From Congeria kusceri (taxonomy: Eukaryota > Mollusca > Bivalvia > Myida > Dreissenidae): a stretch of 64,000 nucleotides of DNA. The DNA lies in contig CM051034.1 in assembly GCA_027627225.1 (NCBI GenBank), positions 21,381,480 to 21,445,479 on the forward strand, written 5' to 3'. Position numbers and translations under genes: made by a program. The notes under the pieces were generated by a model. It saw nothing but the letters and a program-made list of their open reading frames with translations. It made no database searches and had not been told where the DNA came from. This document shows positions 46,780-57,929 of the stretch, piece by piece (the stretch's first letter is position 1; every line of letters begins with the position of its first letter).

Positions 46780-49630
46780 TGTTAATGGACTCGTAAGACA
46801 AATCAATGATGCTGACTTTTTAGAATATGTTTAAAATTATGACATAATTTTACTATCTGAAACCTGGACACATAGCAAACAATCAAACGATCTCGATATA
46901 GATGGATACTCTAGTTTCCATATGCACGGAAATAAACGTCCGGGTACCAAAAAAGGTCGCTATAGCGGAAGACCTGCAATATATTACAGTAAAGAGTTGA
47001 CAGATAATATATCTGTAGTAGAAACCAACCAATATGGAATAGTGTGGTTAAAACCAGAAAAAAGCTGTTTGCTCTATACTCAGATATATATTTGTGTCAT
47101 GCTAATATTCCACCTGTTAATTTAAAAGTTCTAATTGATCAAGATTTTGATTTCTTTGATGAAATAGAAAAAGGAATCGAAAAGTATGAACAGCTTGATA
47201 AAACATGCATTACAGGTGATCTTAATTCCAGACCAGGTAATTTGTCAGATATTCTTGAATTTGATAAATATCTTGACTCTTTGGAAGATCCAGATACAGA
47301 AAATACCAATAATTATTTTTCAATATTACGCAACAATCCAGACAAGGTCATTGATAACAATGGAAAAAAAACTGATTGACCTATGCAAATCCACTAACCA
47401 TATAATTGAAAATGGACGTCTTAACTATGAGCAAGAAAATCAATGTACATCTCATCAACCCGAGGCTTGAGTATAACTGATTATTTAATTGTAAATGCAA
47501 ACGATGTCAATATTGTTCATGAATTTCAAATACTCAACTGGAAAAACTTTTCCGATCACGCAGCTATTTATTTCTCCATAAAAAGTAATATAAAAACTAA
47601 AATTATACCACCTGACGAATATACACAAGAAACTAAGCTTGTTTTCAACGCGAGTTTGGTTGAACAATTTCAAGACTCTCTAAAAGAAAATTCATTGATA
47701 ATGCGGTCAAAATATTTGGAAAAACAATAAGTTCGAATCACAGTAAAAATAAATCACGTTCTCCAAATGCTTCGATAATAATTGTTACACGACGAAGAAA
47801 AATTTCAAACGCGCGCGAAACGTGTTCAACAAATCTAAAACTGATGAAAATAGAAATCATTTTGTAAAAATTAGAACCCTGTACAACACAACAAGGAAAA
47901 AAGCTAAAGCTAAATACAAACTATCAAAAGAAAAAAAGCTTGAAAATACCGCAAAATCAAATCCAAAACAATTCTGGAAATCTCTAAAAAAATAAATGCT
48001 ATAAACAGACGTCAAACACTGATGCCAGTCTAAAATAAGTTTACTTATATACGCATTTTAGGCGAACAGCTCACACAAATAAACGACAATATAAATTTCA
48101 CTGAAACAACAGATACTGATTTAGGCAAAGAATTCACCATGAACGAAATAAAAACTGCCGTTTTCCATTAAAAAAAATATAAGTCATGTGGTCCAGATAA
48201 TATAACTACAGAAATAATTAAATCATCATTTAACATATTAGCTCCACATTTACTTTTAATATACAATAAACTATTTTAAAATGCCAAATATCCACAAAGC
48301 TGTGGTCTAGGGTATATTGTCCTTATATTAAAAGGCGGAAAATCAAACGAAACAAAAAACTATAGAGGTACAAACTTAAAAATATTTTAGCAAAGATATA
48401 TTCACAACTACTACTTAATCGCCTATCAAATTAGACAAATAAACACGAAAATATCATCAACTGTCAGTTTGGTTTTCAAAAAGGAAAAAGTACGACATAC
48501 TGCATGTTTAAACTCCACACAATAATATCAAAAATAATTAATTCAGGACAAAAAGTATACACCATTTTTATTGATTATCAACACAGATATGATAAAATCA
48601 ACCACACACTGCTTTGGCAAAAATTAATGTCAGATAATGGCAGTTCAAAAATGATAAATGCCCTAAAAGCAATGTACAGTGTCGTTAAATCCGTAATTAA
48701 ATTTAATCTCAACTTGTCTGACCCTATCCTTATAAACCAAGGTGTGTAAATACGACTTTAGCACAAAAAGCAAACTAAACCTTTTCGATATCCGTGTTGT
48801 ATCCGTATTAAATTACTCATCCGAAATATGGAGAACTGCACGAGCAAACGATATAGAAGCCGTGCACAGTTTTTAAGAAATATTCTATGCGTGAATAAGT
48901 CAACAAATCTTAGCGCGTTATATGGGGAATTAGGACGAATGCCGTTCAAAGAAATACGGAACATAAATATTATTAAATATTGGTTTAAACTGATTTCGTC
49001 AAATGAAAAAAAAACAACATATATTACATGTTAAAAAACGATGCGAATAACGGTGATACATATAACAATCAAAACTGGGCTTGTCACGTGAAAACCATTC
49101 TCGAAAACATTGGCATGTCTGACCTATGGATTAACCAAAACATAACCGAAGCGCAGTTAATACAATGCAAACAGAGAATACAAGACAGTTATACATAAAC
49201 CTGGCATAGCGAGGTAAACAATTCTCCACGCATATCTTCTTATTGCTTATTTAAACAAAACTTGACACTAGAAACGTATTTAGACAAAGTAAATGAAACA
49301 AAATATATAATCGCCTTAAGTAGGTTCCGGTTATCATGACATAATCTAGAAATAGAAAGAGGACGATATCATAATATTGAAAGAGAAAATCGTAAGTGTA
49401 AATTTTGCAACATGAACGCAATAGAAAATGAGTATCATTTCTTGTTAGTCTGTCCAATATATACACACCTCAGAAAAAAAACTCTACAAACAACATTTTG
49501 GCAGTGCCAAAAATTTCCAAGTTTGAAAGATTAATGTCCAGCGAAAATAAAAATGAGATAATAAGTGTAGCGAAATTCATTTATGAAGCAATTACTTTAA
49601 GACGCCAAACAATTGAGTTACGTAATTAAT
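46780..49630 (+). pseudogene. LINE 2 ORF2: endonuclease, reverse transcriptase and Cys/His tail, broken
   Basis: Pieces in several frames follow the standard order. Endonuclease motifs are LLSETWT near 46851, ITGDLNSRPGN near 47210 and FSDHAAIYFS near 47550. Reverse transcriptase pieces are CGPDNITTEIIK near 48190, NYRG near 48360, FGFQKGKSTTYCMF near 48475 and FIDYQHRYDKINH near 48568. The frame stops after ILINQGV at 48749. Without the GE-LSP or YADD palm blocks it jumps to a C-terminal NYSSEIWR and GELGRMPFKEIRNI segment (48780-49030). The tail near 49390-49460 encodes KCKFCNMNAIENEYHFLLVCP, a Cys/His element typical of such LINEs. There are many stops, so it is a relic. Confidence 0.8.
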
Positions 49631-50312
49631 ACTCCATTTACCAGTATAATGTTAGGTATCCCATTCATAAACTACGGAACTACTGATTTTTATTTCACGC
49701 AAACATGTTTGATTTTTAATCATTATATACTTCCTCCTATTAATATTTAATTAATTTATCAACAATGATGTTTGTTTTTCTCCAATTAGTTTTTATTTCT
49801 TTACTTTTTGTTAATGAAAATATAATTGTTACAAATAGGACATGTGAGGAATTTAAAACTTAAATGTTAAGGACAGTAGTATTATATATGGAAATGTTAA
49901 TTCATCTATGCACGAAATGTTTAAGTTATTTCTTGCGCATTTGTTATTATGTAATACGAAACAGTTAATTAAGGAAACTGTAATAACAATGCACTGACTA
50001 TAGTTCTCAAACAAATACAATTCCATTCAACGTGGAGTGCTAAGTTTAAGCTATTTTAGTATGTAAAATTACTAGAAAACAATACAAAGTAAAAATTAGT
50101 ACAATGTATTGCATGACATGTACTTACATCTAACGCGTAATTAGATTAATTTAGTTTCTCCAAATGTAATTTAAATTGTGTTTAACCATTGTATTATACA
50201 TCAGTATGTTCCACTTATGCCATTACTTGTACATATTGATATTTATTCATATTATGTAGGCTATGAGCTTGTATAAGCTTTATTGCTGAATAAATGTTGT
50301 TGTTGTTGTTGT

Positions 50313-52080
50313 ATATGCAGTGTTTTCTGATAGCTGCTGGTCTACTGTTTATTTAAGTCTGTATTTTTATTTTGGTAATCAGAAATACAACTTTTTCTTT
50401 TACTTTGACATACTAATGGAAACTGCATAGTCAATTTGACTTGGAATAATTTGAATGGCAACTTTGTTTAAATAAAACAATGATTAAAAGTGGAAATACA
50501 AAATTTGAAAATGCCATTCAGTTCATTTGGTAAATCATGTTGCATAACTTAATATTTATATATGTTTCTAAAGTTGTTTCTTAAATTTTATATGATTACT
50601 TTTTTCAGTTATATTCTTACACATGTTAATGTTTATATTTTTGTTTGAATTGTAGTCGGTTTAAAAGCTGTTGCGAGCTTATGTTGTTTTGTTATTTGTC
50701 TTGCCGATTTTAAATAAATATTATCTTACCTTTTTCTCACTATAAAAGTACTCGTTTAGTGATGAATTTGTAGGAACTGGCAAGTATATTAGACATGTAT
50801 TCATTTGATTAAAGAAAAGTCGCCGACTCTGAAATATAAACAATGACAGTAAAGTCATCGTCTATTTTATTAACACACCGTCTCTTAGACAATGGTTGCG
50901 AGATTGTTGACAGTTTGATCTCTTAAATCATGTCAGACCGGCGCACTGTAAATACTGTCTGGGCACTGCGTGTGCCTTCATCACACAATCAAAATTAAAC
51001 GGTTCAGTGTAAAATCGTTTACTGAAAGCCCCAAGGGGCTTTCGACCTTCTTTACAAATATGCTTATGACTGCTTCTGGCTTCCAAGGGACGATATATCG
51101 AGCGCTAAAATATAACCGTAGTTAGGAATGTGAATGTAATGGCACAAACGTTCACCGATTACGAATACAATGTGTTCTCGTATAATTATTGGTCCAACGT
51201 CTGTTGACAACTCAACCGCAAACTGGTAATGCGCTTTGTACAACGTACTTACCACAAAACCAACGCAGTGGCAAACAATTCATCAAAAGCCGTCAAAATT
51301 GTATTATAACGTATCAAAACCTACAAGCTAACAGTGTCTGTCTTTTAAAGCATGTGTGTTGCTGACATTAAGTATGACATATACCACTATAGTATTCGTT
51401 TAACGAGTGCGGTACCTTTAACAATAGATACAAGTCATAGTAAAAATGTCATTAAAAAGTACTGTGAAGTAGTATTTGCAATTAAAAAAATAATAATTTC
51501 GTTTTGCAAGTAGGTTTGCTATGTGTCATGGTGAAACACACAGTATTAAAAAAAAGAGTTGTTTATGCAAAAGACCGTTTGACATAATCTTGTCATCAGA
51601 ATAAACATATTGCCGTTCGGTAAATATATACACGTATATGCAAAGGGTTACATGTGCGTGACTTTGAAGAATGCCAAGAAAAACACACAGACACATAAAA
51701 CATCAAAATATCCCCTAAACGCAAACAAGTTAATTTTATTACGGTGAAGCTTTGTCTCAAAAGAGCATATCAAAAAACAAAAAGCAGACACAATTAGATG
51801 TGATATATCAAAGGAGATGTGCAAAATTAAATAAACACTTGTCTTTCCAATTTGTAATTCACAACGCTGCTGACAAACTAACGACAATAACAAGAGCAGA
51901 ATGCTGAAACATAAAGTTATTTTTCCCTTTAAGAACCAAAATAAAATTACGATATGTTTGGATAATAATTAATTTAGCAACTTATGTTTAAAGTAGTATT
52001 ATTATGTATATAAGTTACTATACAATTAGCATTTCATATATCAAGTTATATCTATGTAAACGTTTGACTTTATATATTCA
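50313..52080. repeat. AT-rich spacer with a block shared with 63.6-63.95 kb
   Basis: 50815-51020 aligns with 63695-63925: CGCCGACTCTGMAAATAAA-like start, TCRTCGTSTATTTTATTARC, then GACCGGCGCACTGTAAATAC versus the CTGGCGTAAATACTGTCT region, CTGCGTGTGCYTTCATC, and AACGGTTCAGTGTA. The remainder, 51060-52080, contains no recognised feature. Confidence 0.7.
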
Positions 52081-52128
52081 ATCATAATAATTTTATTACA
52101 TTACATTCATTATGTATTTTATTATGAT

Positions 52129-52659
52129 TTGCAAGGTAGTAATGTATCTTTAAAAAATGAGATTTTCAGAGCGCTACTTAGTGACCGCGTTAGTATGTTT
52201 ATAAAATCCGTGAAGTTCTTTCCATCTGCGGTTACTTTGCTGTTTTTTTACACACAATGCCAGACATACTGCATTTTGTACGAACAGTTTAAGCCTGATT
52301 GTCGGTATTGCTTAATAGAGCTGTTAATCAAAGCTGGCAAATATATGCATTTTTTTCCTATCAACTTCTGTACCCCTATCATTGCAAAATTTATCAGCTA
52401 CCGAGCCAGGCAAAAGTTGTATTCCCTTCGACGAAACCTCAAGACAAACAGAGAGCTCGCTCGGGTTTTCATCAACGAGGACCTTACCCAGAGACGTGCA
52501 CAGTTGTTATTTGTCGCGCGTGGACTGGCAAAATCAAAGAAAATTGAAAGCGTCTGGTCTGCTGATGGTACAGTTCTCATACGGGTGTTGGAAAACGGCG
52601 AGTCGAAAATCAAACGTATCAGCTGCGAATTTGAGTTAGAGGAATGTAAATTGATGTAA
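52129..52659 (+). pseudogene. LINE 3 ORF1 C-terminal part (nucleic-acid-binding)
   Basis: The C-terminal ~95 residues, from PIIAKFISYRARQKLYSLRR onward, contain FINEDLTQRRAQLLFVAR and KIESVWSADGTVLIR. They match the RRM-like C-terminal module common to ORF1 proteins of animal LINEs. The first ~80 codons are hydrophobic and unlike that family, so the true ORF1 is probably 5'-truncated and the ATG is incidental. The frame is uninterrupted to its stop. It precedes ORF2 by about 1.1 kb in the same orientation, as expected if both belong to one element. Confidence 0.65.
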
Positions 52660-52914
52660 CTGGTCTATTCTTTTTTGTGCAGTTTATGTCTGAACCATAC
52701 TGTTCTAAATTAACAGCACGAATGTCACGGGATTTACGCTACTGTTTACACTATTCATCATGGTATTTTGTACTTTAACATTAGTTGAAGTACAATTGTA
52801 TGGACTATTATGTACATGAAAACAGTTCTCCAACCATGATACATTGTTGTAGTTCTTAGTTTCATAGATATCTAACTATTGTGAAAATGCCTACATTTTG
52901 TGTTATCGGTTATT

Positions 52915-53265
52915 TTAGCATATTATCGTGACCTATCATAATCCTTGTATAAGTTTTATGTACTACATGTGGCTACGTGTAAATGGAAACCTCGTATTTG
53001 TTATTGCGATACATACTACCATCTTTTTGTGTATATTTAGTGTTATTATCGTGACCTATCATAATTGATGTATAAGTATCTACTACATTACGTTATATTG
53101 TATCGTAATGTTATATGCTATATATAATCTTGGTGAAACACCTGCCTATACCAAATACTCCTCTTGTACTGTTCATTAGTAAGATAGAATAAGTAAATTC
53201 CATTCTAGTATTCCTAGTATATTACATGTAGATGGAAACCTTTCGTTCTGATACAAAATATTGGG
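52915..53265. repeat. Imperfect repeats in the LINE 3 inter-ORF region
   Basis: TTATCGTGACCTATCATAAT occurs near 52923 and 53046. A GTAAATGGAAACCTCGTAT-like word recurs near 52979 and 53229. The pairs suggest a duplicated module of roughly 125-250 bp. Confidence 0.6.
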
Positions 53266-53377
53266 CTATTTGTCTATACGTTGTATTATTAGTATCAGCT
53301 TAATATATTAAAAAATTGTATGCATCCTCTTTTCCTCCGGGATATTTTTTCCCCGGAACTCCTCAGTAACATGTTTT

Positions 53378-53590
53378 TGATGCTGTTATTGTCGTTCGGT
53401 ATAACTTGTACTTTCCAGAAAAATATCCTATCATGTTAATAATTTTTTGATACTGTTACTGTTGGTCGGTATTACTCTAGCATTTTTCTGGCAAAATAAC
53501 CTATCATGTTATTATACCTTTTTGACACTGTTACTGTCGTTCGGTATCACTCTAGCACTCTCGGGTAAATTATCCTCTCATGTTTTTATA
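53378..53590. repeat. Three ~70-75-bp tandem repeats upstream of LINE 3 ORF2
   Basis: A module with GATACTGTTACTGTCGTTCG, then GTATYACTCTAGCA and CCTATCATGTTA, occurs three times, with GGTCGGT/GTTCGGT cores near 53394, 53464 and 53539. Tandem 5' repeats often serve as promoter monomers in LINEs. That role here is inference. Confidence 0.75.
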
Positions 53591-53751
53591 GTACACCCAA
53601 ACACATACACTCAGCTTCATTATGCTGTCTAAAAACATAGCATTAGTTTTTATACTTTGTTTTCTTTTCAAGCAGTTGTCCACTGTTTTTCATTACTTAC
53701 CTTTTCTTCTCTGTCTGTTCTGTAGCAAGCACCGCTATCAAATATTTACAC

Positions 53752-56700
53752 TTGTCGCAAAATTTAGTTCTATGCGTAGGTATTTCAAACGAATCATGTC
53801 AGCGTTCCAGTCTCATCTTGTCTACATCGGAACTCTTCATTATGTCAAATACTAAACATATGTCTGGAAACGCTGTCATGACAATATATAGGGCTCCTCT
53901 TTTTTTCCCTTTACTCATGCATTTACTGTTTGCCTGTCAAGTATGGATGAATGGTTTCAGTCTAATATCACTATACATATGTATATATAGATCAATGAAC
54001 GCATCGTATACAGTTGAACATTCAAGTAAATGTTTTCGGGTAGCAAATCGTATATACGATGATATTATATTTCTGAAAAAGCTCCTTAACTGCCTTGCTG
54101 TTGCAACAACAGCATTTTGGCTCGTATACTTAATTTTACAATCAGGTGACATACATCCGAACCCTGGGCCAACATTATCTGAATTCACTGATACAGATAG
54201 TTCTGCTTCCAATTGCAGTAACTCAGCGACACAACACATATCCTTTGTGCATTACAATATTCAAAGCTTATTGCATAAAGTAGACATCCTTTTCACTGGT
54301 CTACGAGAATTTGACATAATTGCGTTTACCGAAACATGGCTGACTGACTCTATCCTATCAAGTGATCTCCTCTTAAATGGTTTTCACCAGCCAATCAGAA
54401 AAGATCGCCCCCTGGATTCACATGGTGGTGTAGCAATATACATTAATGAAAATATTGCTTTTAAACGTCGACTCGATCTTGAATTAAACCATATTGAATG
54501 TATATGGATCGAAATATTTCCTAACAAAAATAAATCGATTCTTTTTGGTGTATTTTATAGACCCCCTAGTGCTGATAGGTTGTATATGGAAGCCATTGAA
54601 GACTCGATTGGGCTTGCAAATGACACTCGTATAGATGATATTGTTATTACAGGGGACTTTAATTTGAATCTTCTGTCTCCTTCTTCTGCACGAAAAATAG
54701 ATGACATTTGCATACAATACAATCTCACACAACTTATAAATGAACCCTCACATTACTCAGAGCAAACATCATCAATAATTGACCTAATATTTGTAAGTAA
54801 CAAGAATAATGTATTGCTATCTGGAGTTGGCGAACCCTTGTTAGAACAAAATATTCGCTATCATTGTCCTGTTTTCGTAATACTAAAATTTATTAAACCA
54901 AAAACTAAAATATACTCTCGACACATTTGGAGCTATGACATCGGTGATTATAATATGTTACGCTTATTGTCAGATATTCAATGGGATCTATGCAAAAGTG
55001 AGGACATTGATACTTATGCTGAAAACATTACCAACACTATATTGCAAACTGCAAAAACATGCATCCCAAACAAAACTGTATGTATACGCTCGTATGATTT
55101 ACCGTGGATAAACAATAACATTAAGAAAAAATTCGACAGCGAAAACGATTATATCGTAAAGCCAAAAAGTTAAATACTGATACACACTGGTCAAATTTTC
55201 GACGTGTCCGAAATGAAGTAATTTTACTCTTACGCAATTCAAAAACCGTATATTTTGAAAACATGGCAAACAAACTGAAGTCTTCTGATCTCTGTGCCAA
55301 AGAATGGTGGAAAATTCTACGGTCTTTTATTTCTCCAAACTCTCAAAATCCAATTCCACCCCTCTCCGATGAACACTCGAACACTTTCGAGGTAAACGGC
55401 CCAAGTAAGGCTAATATTTTAAATAAGCACTTTGCTAGTCAATCTTTAATTAATGAAACATATCGTAATCTTCCATCTGTACACAATGCCAGTACTAATA
55501 ATTTCCTTCAGACAATTTGTATATCACAGGAAGAGGTCATTGATTCGATTAAATGCCTTAAAGTAGGAAAAGCATCGGGTCCTGATGGAATTGATAACCG
55601 AATCCTCCGGGAAGCAATGTACCAACTTAGTTATCCCCTTTGTGAACTGTTTAATTCGTGTTTAACTGCTTGTAAAATGCCGTCTTGTTGGAAAATTGCA
55701 AATGTTTGCCCGATCTTTAAAAAGGGCGATCCAGCTTTAGCATCAAATTACCGTCCGATATCTCTATTAAACACCTCCGAAAAAGTTTTTGAAAGAATCA
55801 TACATAAACACATATTTAACTTCCTTCGGTCAAACTCATTTTTCACACCTACACAATCAGGTTTTTTGCCTGGCGACTCGACAGTAAACCAGTTAACGTA
55901 TATATATAATACCTTTTGCAAAGCCTTAGATAATGGTTTGGAAGTAAGAGCAGTCTTCTTTGATATAAGCAAAGCCATTGACAAAGTATGGCACAAAGGT
56001 CTACTATTTAAACTTCAACAAGCAGGCATACGAGGTAACTTATTGGCATTCATATCTAACTACCTCTCTAATCGAAAACAGAACGTTATTCTACCAGGAG
56101 CACAGTCCGATACTATTGAAATTTTAGCTGGGGTCCCACAGGGCTCTATTTTAGGTCCTCTTCTTTTCCTCGTGTATATTAATGACATAGTCACCGATAT
56201 ACAAGCCCGAATTAACTTGTTTGCCGATGATACTAGTCTATACATGGTTGTTAACACTCCAACTGAAACTGCTGCTCTATTGCAATCTGACATAGATAAA
56301 ATTTCCAGCTGGGCGGATAAATGGTTAGTACATTTTAATCCCTCAAAACTGAATCTATACTAATATCACGTAAGGTAAATAAACCTTCTCATCCCACACT
56401 TTCCATGCAGGGTATTGAAATACCTATTGTAAACGTACATAAACACTTAGGTGTATATTTGTCTAATGATTGTACTTGGCATATGCACATAACTTTTATA
56501 AAAGAAAAGGCATGGAAACGTATTCATATAATGCGTCGTTTAAAATACTTGCTTGATAGAAAATCCCTTGAAATAATATACTTTTCGTTTATAAGACCAA
56601 TCTTGGAATATTCGGATGTTGTTTTCGATAATTGCACACAATATGAAAAAGACGAATTAGAAAAAATCCAAACAGAGGCCGCACGCATATCATCTGGCTG

Positions 56701-57376
56701 TACAAGATTGGTCTCTCTAGAAGATCTTTACAACGAAGTAGGTTGGGAAAGTATCAGCTCACGACGTCGCAAACACAAATTAATACTAATGCATAAAATG
56801 AAATCAAGAAATACACCTAACTACTTACAATCACTCGTTCCCGACACAGTGGGTGCAACAACCCAATATTCCCTTAGAAATTCAACTAACTTGCAGTGTA
56901 TCCCAGTGCGTACATCAATCTATTCAAATTCATTTCTTCCATCAACTGTCTCCGAATGGAATAACCTTTCCGATGATGTCAAAAATGCAGAATCGATTCT
57001 TTCTTTTAAAAGACTGATTAATATTGACCGACCTATACAAAATCCCTTATTCTCTTATGGAAAAAGACGCCCTCAAATGTTACTCACCCGCATCAGAACA
57101 AAGTGTAGTGCTCTAAATGAGCATCTATTCAGGCGTAATATAGTTGCTTCGCCATTATGCGACTGTGGCGAAAGAGAATCGTCGTTACATTATTTTTTCG
57201 AGTGTAGACATTACGCAAATATTCGTGATGAACTAATGAATACTGTATTTATGTATACTACTCCTACTATTGAAACAATTCTTCAAGGAGATGATTCTCT
57301 AGATTATCAAACCAATTCCAAAATTATTGACGCTGTTCACACATTTATCACTAAAAGCAAACGATTTGATAGATAG
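53752..57376 (+). pseudogene. LINE 3 ORF2: AP endonuclease, reverse transcriptase, Cys/His tail (two frameshifts)
   Basis: ORF2 of CR1-type elements nicks target DNA and copies the element RNA by target-primed reverse transcription. Segment one (53752-55173; first in-frame ATG at 53842) has hydrophobic stretches, a 2A-like GDIHPNPGP at residues 132-140, then endonuclease motifs VHYNIQS, FTETWLT, GVFYRPPS, ITGDFNLN and RYHCPV. A one-base shift near 55130-55140 leads to segment two (open to 56363) with ASGPDGID, NYRPISLL, FFDISKAIDKVWH, GVPQGSILGPLLF and FADDTS, so all catalytic aspartates are kept. A second one-base shift near 56350 leads to segment three (to 57376) with KHLGVYLS, the RPILEYSDVVF thumb segment and CDCGERESSLHYFFEC. 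Two repairs apart, it is intact. KAIDKVWH has Ile where Phe is usual, not at a catalytic position. Confidence 0.9.
54145..54171 (+). other. 2A-like motif coding segment (GDIHPNPGP)
   Basis: 2A peptides cause ribosome skipping at the final Gly-Pro; the usual core is D-(V/I)-E-x-N-P-G-P. Here Glu is replaced by His. The segment lies just before the endonuclease, as in other CR1-type elements that carry 2A-like sequences. Activity with this core is uncertain and may be low. Confidence 0.6.
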
Positions 57377-57900
57377 CTCTGCTTCAAAACCTCACCCTCC
57401 ACTCCCTTCCATTCTTTATGTTTTTTTATTTCCCGTAGGTACTACAACTGCTAAACCCTCTTGTTCCGTATCTTCACATCGATTTTTTTTTTCTTTCTCT
57501 TTTTTGTTTTTTTGTCTTGTATATATATACAAGTTATATCATTCTTATTCCATTTGTTTACGAATTTGCTTTACTCAAATGTTACTTGTTATTATCACAG
57601 CAAAATCTGCCTCACATGGCTTTCTGTAAACCAATATGTCCGTTCTACATCATGCAACTGTACTTTTCCGCTCAGGAGCAGAACTATATAAGACTCTGTC
57701 TTTCGTTCTAATCCTGTTCAAACATGTACTTGTCATAAATGTTGTATGTATGTTACTGCAATATGTATTCTTGTTTGAAATAAATATGTTTAAACTAAAT
57801 GATTTCTTGAAGAAGAAAAATATACCATAATTTTATATAAAACATCAAATCATTTTTGACAAGTTATTTACGTATGTAATAAAATACTTCTCTTTTTAGT
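57377..57900 (+). other. LINE 3 3' UTR and junction
   Basis: T- and C-rich sequence with several overlapping short frames that lack any domain. The duplicated-block match resumes near 57930, so the element ends before that. Confidence 0.6.
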
Positions 57901-57929
57901 ACAACGCTTAATATATCTAAAGTTGAACT

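Larger units (their letters stand above)
45691..50312 (+). mobile_element. Decayed two-ORF LINE (LINE 2) with GTT tail
   Basis: ORF1 and ORF2 remnants are followed by a ~650-bp 3' UTR, AATAAA at 50289-50294 and a TTG repeat tail to 50312. The structure is full length or nearly so, but many frameshifts, stop codons and a loss of the catalytic palm make it inactive. ORF1 has an L1-type RNA-binding core. ORF2 ends in a Cys/His segment common in mollusc LINEs. I do not assign a clade. Confidence 0.85.
52100..57840 (+). mobile_element. Near-full-length CR1-type LINE (LINE 3)
   Basis: In order it has an ORF1 fragment (to 52659), a ~1.1-kb spacer with tandem repeats, and ORF2 with endonuclease, reverse transcriptase and a Cys/His tail (to 57376). 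An AT-rich 3' UTR ends near AAATAAATATG at 57780-57840. Only two frameshifts interrupt ORF2, and the catalytic residues are present, making it the youngest of the three LINEs here. The exact 5' and 3' ends and any target-site duplication are not visible to me. Confidence 0.8.
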
